64,000 bases of DNA from Methylibium sp035476815 (GTDB lineage Bacteria > Pseudomonadota > Gammaproteobacteria > Burkholderiales > Burkholderiaceae_C): NCBI GenBank assembly GCA_035476815.1, contig DATILD010000007.1:33572-97571 (forward strand). Reading direction: 5' to 3'. The notes beneath the pieces were generated by a model. That model did no database searches, was not told where the DNA came from, and saw only the letters and a list, made by a program, of their open reading frames with translations. This document shows positions 53,461 to 60,112 of this stretch, piece after piece; within the stretch, counting starts at the first letter, position 1, and every line of letters begins with the position of its first letter. The position numbers and the translations under genes are program-made.

Positions 53461-55653
53461 TCAACGCTGGTAAGCGATCTCGAACGACCCACCAGGCATG
53501 TGGGGAGTACCCCAAGCCACCGTCTCCCGCTTGTAGGCCTTCGGGATCTGCGCGTTCGCTTCCTCGATCTCGCGCGCGATCCGCTGGCCGGTGAAGGTCG
53601 CGTCGGCGATCAGGCGCGGCGCCTCGGCGTCGCCGATCAGGTAGACCGACTTGATGCCGTTCTGGCCCCATTCGCCCTGGCGCGCCTTCAGCTCGCGGTG
53701 CAGCGCGTCTTCCGAATGGCGGCCGGTGACGAGCACCAGCGAGTCGAACTCGAGCCAGCGCTGGGTCTTGTTCGGGTCGCGCGGCAGCACGCCCGGGCCG
53801 CGGTAGCTGCGCTTGGAGCCCTCGCCCCAGATGTTGTAGATCTCCAGGCGGCCCGGCTCGATCTTCGAGCAGAAGTGGTCGCCGATCTCGGTGACATGCA
53901 GCTCGTGCAGCCGACGCATCATGTTCGGGTACTCGAGCGTGAAGTGCATGTAGTTGGCCAGGTGCACGCCCGACACCAACGTGACCTCGTGGCCGGCGGC
54001 GGCCAGCTTCTCGGCCAGGCTGGGCGCCATGAAATAGGTGTCGGCGTTCAGGATCACGACGCGCTTGCCGATCGCCTTCTTGCCGGCGATCACCTGTTCG
54101 GGCGTCAGCTGGTCGGCGCGCGAGGCGTCGGCGCCGGGGATCACGTCGTGGCTCAGGCAGTTGACGCCGTCGGTGTTCCACGACGAGCCGGTCGCGATCA
54201 CGACCTTGTCGGCGCCGTAGGACAGGATCTCGCTCGCCGTGATGGCTTTCTGACCCAGCATCAGCTGGCTCTGCTTGCTCTTCTTCAAGAGCTTGGTGAT
54301 CTGCGTCTCGCGGTAGTCGCGGTGGTAGCTCCACTCGCCCAAGCCCGGCAGCGTGGCCACGCCGTTCAGGTGGCCGCCGATCTTCTCGGCCTGGTCGTAG
54401 AGGTGCACGGTGTAGCCGCGCTCGAGCAGCACGCGCGCCGCCTCCGAGCCCGACGGGCCGGCGCCGACGATCAGCACCGCGTCGTCCGAGCCCTTCTTCG
54501 GGAACACCTCGGGGTGCCAGCCGCGGCGGTACTCCTCGCCGGCGGTGGCGTTCTGCGTGCAGATCATCGGCGGGCCGCCGATCTCCCAGCGCGAGATGCA
54601 GACGTTGCAGCCGATGCACACGCGGATGTCGTCGATGCGGCCCTCCTCGACCTTCTTCGGCAGGAAGGGGTCGGCGATCGACGGCCGGGCCGCGCCGATG
54701 ATGTCGGCATAGCCCTTGGTCACGATCTCGGTCATCTTCTCCGGGTCGGTGTAGCGGCCGACGCCCAGCACCGGCTTCTTCGACACCTGCTTGATGAACT
54801 TGGTCCAGGGCACCTGGTGGCCCTGCTGGTAGAAGCGCGAGGGGCCGGCGTCCTCGCCCCATTCGGCGATGTCGCCGACGTCCACGTCCCACAGGTCGAC
54901 CAGGTGGTCGGCCATCTCGACGAAGGCCATGCCCTCGCGCTCGACCTCGACGTGGCCCGGGCCGTACAGCGTGTCGACGGCGAAGCGGGTGGCGATCGCG
55001 CAGTCGGCGCCGACCGCCTTCTTCACGCCTTCGAGCGTCTCGAGCCAGAAGCGCGCGCGGTTGGCGAGCGAGCCGCCGTACTTGTCGGTGCGCTTGTTGT
55101 AGTAGGGCGAGAGGAACTGCAGCGGCAGGTAGGAGTGCGCGCCGTAGACATACACGATGTCGAAGCCGGCGTCGCGGGCGCGCAGCGCCGCGTCGACGTA
55201 GTACTGCTGAACCTGCTTGATGTCGTCGAGGTCCATCTCCTTGCAGTAGGTCAGGGTCTCGAACTCGCTGGCGTACTGGCTCGGGCCGCGCGGCGTGGCG
55301 CGCGACTCCATGCAGGGCGCGTGCGCGCCGCCGTACCACATCTCGATGCCGGCCAGCGCGCCATGCTTGTGGACCTCGTCGGTCATCGCCTTGAGGTTGC
55401 GCACGTCGCCCTCGTCCCAGATGCGCGCCGACAGGCGATGGGTGTCGTCCGACTCGGGGTGGATCGAGCAGTACTCGGTGTTCATCGCGGCCCAGCCGCC
55501 CTCGGCCTTCATCGAGCGGTGCGCGGCCTGGAAGCCCGGCTTGTCGGAGCCCGCGCCGATGCAGTGCGGCACCTGGTAGAAGCGATTGCGCAGCGTCTTC
55601 GGGCCGATCTGGATCGGCGTGAACAGGATGTCGTACTTCGGGTCGCGGGCCAT
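53461..55653 (-). CDS. tmd: Trimethylamine dehydrogenase
   Basis: A 730-residue protein, the length of Methylophilus TMADH and strikingly similar to it throughout as recalled. Cys31 in NRFYQVPHCIGAG is the 6-S-cysteinyl-FMN attachment site. The [4Fe-4S] motif is CIGCNVCISRWEIGGPPMIC. The aromatic substrate cage is intact: Tyr61 (NTEYCS), Trp in IAEWGEDAG and Trp in ISRWEIGG; dimethylamine dehydrogenases have Gln at the first position. C-terminal FAD/ADP-binding domains follow (AVLIVGAGPSGSEAARVLLE). It converts trimethylamine to dimethylamine and formaldehyde and reduces ETF. CAGGAGACC lies before ATG 55653. It is divergent from the dimethylamine demethylase genes. Confidence 0.95.
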   Translation of the reverse strand: MARDPKYDILFTPIQIGPKTLRNRFYQVPHCIGAGSDKPGFQAAHRSMKAEGGWAAMNTEYCSIHPESDDTHRLSARIWDEGDVRNLKAMTDEVHKHGALAGIEMWYGGAHAPCMESRATPRGPSQYASEFETLTYCKEMDLDDIKQVQQYYVDAALRARDAGFDIVYVYGAHSYLPLQFLSPYYNKRTDKYGGSLANRARFWLETLEGVKKAVGADCAIATRFAVDTLYGPGHVEVEREGMAFVEMADHLVDLWDVDVGDIAEWGEDAGPSRFYQQGHQVPWTKFIKQVSKKPVLGVGRYTDPEKMTEIVTKGYADIIGAARPSIADPFLPKKVEEGRIDDIRVCIGCNVCISRWEIGGPPMICTQNATAGEEYRRGWHPEVFPKKGSDDAVLIVGAGPSGSEAARVLLERGYTVHLYDQAEKIGGHLNGVATLPGLGEWSYHRDYRETQITKLLKKSKQSQLMLGQKAITASEILSYGADKVVIATGSSWNTDGVNCLSHDVIPGADASRADQLTPEQVIAGKKAIGKRVVILNADTYFMAPSLAEKLAAAGHEVTLVSGVHLANYMHFTLEYPNMMRRLHELHVTEIGDHFCSKIEPGRLEIYNIWGEGSKRSYRGPGVLPRDPNKTQRWLEFDSLVLVTGRHSEDALHRELKARQGEWGQNGIKSVYLIGDAEAPRLIADATFTGQRIAREIEEANAQIPKAYKRETVAWGTPHMPGGSFEIAYQR

Positions 55654-55752
55654 GGAGGTCTCCTGGGTGTCGCCTGGGATGCGCAGCGGCCGCCACGGCC
55701 CTGCTTCGATGCGGCGAACTATCGAAGGCGCAGCGCCTCGCAACAATTCCTC

Positions 55753-55822
55753 CGTGGGAGTACCTCGCTGGGAGTAGGCAGCCACCCCTACTCCACGGCC
55801 CTTAAGGGTCGCTCCGTACTCC
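55753..55822. promoter_or_regulatory. Repeated GGAGTA/TACTCC boxes in the tmd-dmm divergent gap
   Basis: GGGAGTA occurs at 55756-55762 and 55770-55776, and its complement TACTCC at 55789-55794 and 55817-55822. CCGTGGGAGTA and TACTCCACGG form a near-perfect inverted pair. Between the last two boxes is the palindrome CCCTTAAGGG (55799-55808). Four copies of one hexamer in 70 bases between two divergent amine-catabolism operons point to a shared operator. No regulator gene is adjacent. Confidence 0.6.
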
Positions 55823-55928
55823 GCGGCCCCTACCTCCTTGGTGGTACCTCCTCATGAGAATTGAGAAGGACCCGTGCGACTTCCAGAATCGTCTCGACGC
55901 TGTGTCACTGCCACTGAAGGAGACGACG

Positions 55929-57056
55929 ATGAGTCTGCAGAGGAACTCGGTCCTGAACGAACGCCACCGCCAGCTGGGCTCGAAGCTCGACGGCGACACC
56001 TGGAACGGCATGCCGATCCCGTGGCGCTACGCGAGCGACCCGCACGCGGAGGTGATCGCCACGCGCAGCCGCGCCGCGCTGTACGACGTGTCGGCGCTCA
56101 ACATCGTCAACGTGTCCGGCCCCGACGCCGAGGCCGTGCTCGACCGGCTGGTGTCGATCGACGTCACGCGCCTGAAGCCCGGCACGGCGCGCCTCGGCGC
56201 CGAGGTTGACGAGCGCGGCGCGCTGGTCGACGACATCATGATCATCCGCGACGCCAGCGACCGCTTCCGCATCTCGCACGGCAGCGGCGCGACGCCGCGC
56301 ACGCTGGCCGCGCTGGCCGAGGGCCGCCAGGTCACGGTGCAGGCCGACCGCGACGTGCACATCCTGTCGCTGCAGGGCCCGCTGTCGCTCGAGGTGCTGG
56401 CCCCGCACGCGGCCGGCGATCTGAGCAGCCTGCCCTACTTCCAGCACTTCGAGACCACGCTGTTCGGCAAGGCCGTGACCATCGGCCGCGGCGGCTACTC
56501 GGGCGAGCGCGGCTACGAGGTCTATTGCGCCGCCAAGGACGCCGTGGCCCTGTGGGACGCGATCCTCGAGGCCGGCAAGACCCGCGGCGTGATCCCGGCC
56601 TCGTGGACCGCGCTGGACCTCACGCGCGTCGAGGGCGCGCTGCTGTTCTTCCCCTATGACATGCCCGAGGGCGACACCTCGCCCTGGGAGGTCAACATGG
56701 ACTGGGCGGTCGACCTCGACAAGCAGGCCGACTACATCGGCAAGGCCGCGCTGCTCAAGCTCAAGGGCCAGGAGCGCGTCAAGCAGGCCGGCCTGCTGGT
56801 CCACCACCACGCCGCGGTCGATGCCGGCGCGAAGGTGTTCGATGCCGACGGCAAGGAGGTCGGCGTCGTCACCAGCGCGTCCTACAGCCGGCTGCTGATG
56901 CAGTCGCTGGCGATGGTGCACCTGCAGCCCTCGCAGGCCGCCGTCGGCACGCGCCTGACGATCGCCAACGGCAGCAAGCCGCTGGAGGCGCTGGTCGTGC
57001 GCACGCCGTTCTACGACCCGCTGCGCCAGCGCACCCACCCCGAGAAGCAGCGCTGA
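55929..57056 (+). CDS. dmmD: GcvT-like tetrahydrofolate-binding subunit of dimethylamine demethylase (DmmD/HODM delta)
   Basis: A 375-residue aminomethyltransferase-fold protein. It has the T-protein blocks SRAALYDVSALNIVNVSGPD, the substrate-domain motif GGYSGERGYEVYCAAKDAVA and WTALDLTRVEGALLFFPYDM, then a C-terminal barrel. A true glycine-cleavage T protein would neighbour gcvH/gcvP, which are absent. In the heme-dependent oxidative N-demethylase, the delta subunit is a T-protein-like partner that passes formaldehyde to tetrahydrofolate; the dmmDABC operon has the same type of gene first. AAGGAGA precedes ATG 55929. The four genes 55929-59729 are tightly spaced in one operon. Confidence 0.85.
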   Translation: MSLQRNSVLNERHRQLGSKLDGDTWNGMPIPWRYASDPHAEVIATRSRAALYDVSALNIVNVSGPDAEAVLDRLVSIDVTRLKPGTARLGAEVDERGALVDDIMIIRDASDRFRISHGSGATPRTLAALAEGRQVTVQADRDVHILSLQGPLSLEVLAPHAAGDLSSLPYFQHFETTLFGKAVTIGRGGYSGERGYEVYCAAKDAVALWDAILEAGKTRGVIPASWTALDLTRVEGALLFFPYDMPEGDTSPWEVNMDWAVDLDKQADYIGKAALLKLKGQERVKQAGLLVHHHAAVDAGAKVFDADGKEVGVVTSASYSRLLMQSLAMVHLQPSQAAVGTRLTIANGSKPLEALVVRTPFYDPLRQRTHPEKQR

Positions 57057-57124
57057 TGCGCCGGGCCGGCGCGAGCGCCCGCGCGCTCCCGCCGGCCACC
57101 CTCCGTGCCACGAGGTCCGATGCC

Positions 57125-57718
57125 ATGCTCACACCCCGCATGAAGAGCCAGCCCTGCTATCCGCCGATGGAGTGGGACCGCAGCGGCCGCCAGCACATCC
57201 TGTTCGCCGCCGACGAAGAGCCGGCGCTGGCGCGGCGGCTGTTCGAATGGCCCCCGCTCGGCAGCCTGACCGTGATCAGCGTGCAGGACGCGCCCGAGGC
57301 GCCGAGCTGCTGGCGCGACCAGCCGCCGCCCGGCGCGCTGCAGCGCGTCGCGCGCCGCCGCGAAGCCGCGCTGCAGCAGCTGAGCGACCTGCTCGAATAC
57401 GTCCACATGGGCGCCCGCCTGTACGCGGTCGGCGACGAGGAGGCGATCTGGCAGGCCGCCCGCATCGCCGAGCGCCACGGCATGGACGCCGACTGCGTGC
57501 GCCGCCACCGCGTCGCGACGCAGGCGCGGCCGGTGTTCTGCGTGCACTGCCGCACAACCACGCCGCAGGTGCTGACCAATGTCGTCGACTGCGCCGGCTG
57601 CGGCCGTGCGCTGTTCGTGCGCGACCATTTCTCGCGCCGGCTCGGCGCCTACATGGGCTTCCAGGTCGACGCCGAAGTGCCCGGCGAGCGCCCGGTGGTC
57701 GAGGAGATCTACCGATGA
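57125..57718 (+). CDS. Small zinc-ribbon subunit of dimethylamine demethylase (DmmA-like/HODM gamma)
   Basis: A 197-residue protein. The N-terminal half has an alpha/beta pattern (SGRQHILFAADEEPALARRL, SLTVISVQDAP). The C-terminus has two CxxC pairs (FCVHCRT, DCAGCGRALFVRDHFSRRLG), a zinc ribbon seen in proteins named dimethylamine monooxygenase subunit DmmA. It follows dmmD by 68 bases and overlaps the reductase start by four. ATG 57125 has GAGG at a good distance; ATG 57140 is also possible. It is likely a structural or electron-bridge subunit of the complex. Literature naming of the subunits differs, so no symbol is given. Confidence 0.75.
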   Translation: MLTPRMKSQPCYPPMEWDRSGRQHILFAADEEPALARRLFEWPPLGSLTVISVQDAPEAPSCWRDQPPPGALQRVARRREAALQQLSDLLEYVHMGARLYAVGDEEAIWQAARIAERHGMDADCVRRHRVATQARPVFCVHCRTTTPQVLTNVVDCAGCGRALFVRDHFSRRLGAYMGFQVDAEVPGERPVVEEIYR

Positions 57719-58677
57719 AGGTCGCTGCCCTGTCCGTCGTGATCCGCTCGGTGCGCCAGCTCGGCCCCGAGATCCGCGAATTCACGCTCGCGCCGGCCGA
57801 CGGCGAGCCGCTGCCGACCTACTCGGCCGGCAGCCATGTCGTGGTCTCGCTGCCGCTCGGCGAGCGCGTGCACCGCAACGCCTACTCGCTGCTCGGCGAC
57901 CCGGCGCAGCGCGACGCCTGGCGCATCGCGGTGCGGCGCCAGCGCAACGGCTCGCGTGGCGGCTCGCAATGGCTGCACGAGCAGGCCCAGCCCGGCCTGC
58001 AGATCGAGGTGTCGTGGCCGGTCAACCTGTTCCCGCTGGTGCGCACCGCACGCCACCAGCTGCTGGTGGCCGGCGGCATCGGCGTCACGCCCATCCTCGG
58101 CCATGCCCGCGAGCTGGCGCGGCTGGGCGCCTCGTTCGAGGTGCACTACGCCTACCGCGGCGCCGCCAACGCGGCCTTCGCCGACGAGCTGCAGGCCTGC
58201 GCGCCGGCGCGCGTGCACCTGCGCGACTCCGAGCGCGACGGCCACCTCGACTTCGGCGCGCTGCTGGCGCGCCGCCCGCTCGGCACCCATGTCTATGTCT
58301 GCGGGCCGCAGAGCATGGTCGAGGCCAGCCGCATCGCCGCGGCCAGGCTCGGCTGGCCGAACGGCCATGTGCACAGCGAGCAGTTCCTCGCGCCGGCCGG
58401 CGGCGAGCCCTTCGAGGTCGAGATGCGCGCCAGCGGCAAGCGCTTCACGGTGCCACGCGAGCTGTCGCTGCTCGAGGCCATCGAGCAGCAGGGCATCGAC
58501 ACACCCTCGCTGTGCCGCGGCGGCGCCTGCGGCCAGTGCGAGCTCGAGGTGCTCGAGGCCGACGGCACGCTGCGCCACCACGACGTCTACCTGAGCGACG
58601 CCGAGCGCGCGTCGGGACGCAAGATCATGCCCTGCGTCTCGCGCCTCGACGGCCGCTGCCTGGTCCTCAACCACTGA
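57715..58677 (+). CDS. Ferredoxin-reductase-type subunit (FMN, NAD(P)H, [2Fe-2S]) of dimethylamine demethylase
   Basis: A 320-residue phthalate-dioxygenase-reductase-like protein. Flavin domain: HRNAYSLLGDPAQRDAWRIA, with the RxYS-like NAYS motif. Nucleotide domain: LLVAGGIGVTPILGHARELA and HVYVCGPQSMVEA. C-terminal plant-type ferredoxin: CRGGACGQCELEVL plus a distal Cys in IMPCVSR, four cluster ligands in all. It moves electrons from NAD(P)H to the heme subunit. This is the HODM beta type. The start overlaps the previous gene (ATGA at 57715), and the next gene begins 11 bases after its stop. Confidence 0.9.
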   Translation: MKVAALSVVIRSVRQLGPEIREFTLAPADGEPLPTYSAGSHVVVSLPLGERVHRNAYSLLGDPAQRDAWRIAVRRQRNGSRGGSQWLHEQAQPGLQIEVSWPVNLFPLVRTARHQLLVAGGIGVTPILGHARELARLGASFEVHYAYRGAANAAFADELQACAPARVHLRDSERDGHLDFGALLARRPLGTHVYVCGPQSMVEASRIAAARLGWPNGHVHSEQFLAPAGGEPFEVEMRASGKRFTVPRELSLLEAIEQQGIDTPSLCRGGACGQCELEVLEADGTLRHHDVYLSDAERASGRKIMPCVSRLDGRCLVLNH

Positions 58678-58688
58678 CCGGAGACCCC

Positions 58689-59729
58689 ATGGCCATCGCC
58701 TTCAAGCGCGAATCGTTCCGCGACGCCTACGACTACCGCAACTCGCCGGAGGCGATCCGCCGCTTCCCCTTCCCGTTCCACCAGGACAACTACATGTACT
58801 CGGTGAACATGGAGCCGCATGGCAGCGGGCCGGTCGGTTCGCCATTCGAGCATGCCTTCGACATCGACGAGCATTACCTGGCCGAGGTCGAGGACCGCCG
58901 CATCACGCTGGCGCGCGACCCGCAGCGCTGCCAGTCGCTGCCGCACATGATCGACGCCGAGTGGGACGTGCTCGAGCTGCTGATGGACTCGCTGGCGCGC
59001 GACTACCCCGAGCACTTCATGCTGCTGCGCGACGGCCGGCACTGGACCTGGATCAACCGGCCGCTCGGCATCCGCCAGTCCTTCCTGTTCGGCGACGCCG
59101 CGACGCTGCCCTACGGACCCTTCGAGTACATCACCCGCCAGGCCCAGGGCGACTTCGTCGTGATGGACCAGCGCGACAACAACCTGTTCGCCGACTGCGG
59201 CATGGTGACCTCGCAGGCCGACTGGTCGCTGAGCTTCGACCTCGGCATGAGCTTCATGGAGTGGCATGCGCCGGTGCCGCTGGCGCACGAACTCGGCATC
59301 TTCGAGCGCGCGCTCAAGTATTTGCTGATGCTGCAGCAGGGCCGCCCGGTGCGGCGGCTGAACTGGACGATGACCGTCAACCCGCGCCTGGACACCGCCC
59401 CCGAGACCTACCCCGAGTGGGGCCAGGACCGCGCCAGCGTCACGCCCGCGAGCGCCGGCGACAAGGTGCACCTGCGCGTCGAGCTGCAGGCGCTGTTCCG
59501 GCTGCCGCGCAGCAACGCGATGCTGTTCAGCATCCGCTGCTACCTGGCCAGCCTGGCCGAGCTGGCGACCCAACCGAAATGGGCCGCGCGGCTGCACCGC
59601 GTGCTCAACACGCTGCCGCCGCAGCTCGCCGAGTACAAGGGGCTGACCCGCTACCAGCCGCTGGCGCAGCAATGGCTGGCGGCGCATGACGACGGCCGCG
59701 AACTCAGCGCCGGCACCCAGCCCGACTGA
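58689..59729 (+). CDS. Heme-dependent oxidative N-demethylase catalytic subunit (DUF3445, HODM alpha)
   Basis: A 346-residue protein of the DUF3445/HODM alpha family, an enzyme built on a PAS-like fold that binds heme and O2. Family-type blocks include FPFPFHQDNYMYSVNMEPHG, LLRDGRHWTWINRPLGIRQS and PVRRLNWTMTVNPRLDTAPE. With the reductase, zinc-ribbon and T-protein-like subunits it should demethylate dimethylamine to methylamine and formaldehyde. Together with tmd across the divergent promoter, this gives a two-step route from trimethylamine. A gene for methylamine use (gmaS/mgs/mgd or mau) is not in the window. Confidence 0.85.
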   Translation: MAIAFKRESFRDAYDYRNSPEAIRRFPFPFHQDNYMYSVNMEPHGSGPVGSPFEHAFDIDEHYLAEVEDRRITLARDPQRCQSLPHMIDAEWDVLELLMDSLARDYPEHFMLLRDGRHWTWINRPLGIRQSFLFGDAATLPYGPFEYITRQAQGDFVVMDQRDNNLFADCGMVTSQADWSLSFDLGMSFMEWHAPVPLAHELGIFERALKYLLMLQQGRPVRRLNWTMTVNPRLDTAPETYPEWGQDRASVTPASAGDKVHLRVELQALFRLPRSNAMLFSIRCYLASLAELATQPKWAARLHRVLNTLPPQLAEYKGLTRYQPLAQQWLAAHDDGRELSAGTQPD

Positions 59730-59766
59730 TACACGCATGGCCGGTTGGTGGCGCGATCAGGCCGGC

Positions 59767-59848
59767 GGGGCGCTCTGCTGCGCTCATGTCCCCCGCCGCC
59801 GGCCTGCGGCCGTCGGCTCCTCCTTTACTTCGCTCCGCAGAGCGCCCC
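59767..59848. repeat. Structured repeat element 2a (82 bp)
   Basis: Outer stem GGGGCGCTCTGC/GCAGAGCGCCCC (59767-59778, 59837-59848). Inner stem of 10 bp with one mismatch and loop TGC (59795-59804, 59808-59817). Between the stems are the blocks TGCGCTCATGTCCCCCG and, on the other side, TCCTCCTTTACTTCGCTCCG. Element 2b is an inverted relative with the same unpaired blocks but different, still paired stems. It lies 38 bases after the demethylase stop and before the convergent PAS gene, so it may end transcription from either side. Confidence 0.8.
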
Positions 59849-59917
59849 ACCGACCTGATCGACAACCGTTTTTGGTGTTCGACCGTCGAAAACCGACCCT
59901 CGCGCTTGCCAAGGACG

Positions 59918-59997
59918 TCGGGTGGCCGACGGAGCGAAGTAAAGGAGGAGGTCAGGCGCAGCCTGACCGGGGGACATGAGCGCAGTCGGCCACCCGA
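59918..59997. repeat. Structured repeat element 2b (80 bp), inverted relative of 2a
   Basis: Outer stem TCGGGTGGCCGAC/GTCGGCCACCCGA (59918-59930, 59985-59997) and inner hairpin GTCAGGC-GCA-GCCTGAC (59951-59967). The blocks between them are the exact reverse complements of those in element 2a (59930-59950 and 59969-59985). It is separated from 2a by 69 bases. The remainder of the gap up to the PAS gene stop (59998-60112) shows nothing else. Conserved loops plus changed but pairing stems suggest a selected structure. Confidence 0.8.
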
Positions 59998-60112
59998 TGG
60001 CCTTGGCCGACGACCAAGGAATGCTTTCGAAGCAGCCGTGTCGAACAGTCACTCCCATTCAATCGAACGCAAATCCATACGAAGCCCCGCACCACCGCGC
60101 AGGGCGCCGGCC

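Noticed and set aside
52758..53473. Open frames crossing the gap between the Fe-S gene and tmd
   Set aside because: They run through the inverted repeats and hairpins, and their peptides are low-complexity; the base-pairing structure explains the sequence better.
53461..55653. Dimethylamine dehydrogenase or N-methylproline/histamine-type relative
   Set aside because: The substrate-cage tyrosine and both tryptophans of trimethylamine dehydrogenase are kept, and length and overall sequence follow the Methylophilus enzyme.
55929..57056. Glycine cleavage system T protein (gcvT)
   Set aside because: No gcvH or gcvP nearby, and the three following genes match the subunits of the dimethylamine demethylase, which includes a T-protein-like partner.
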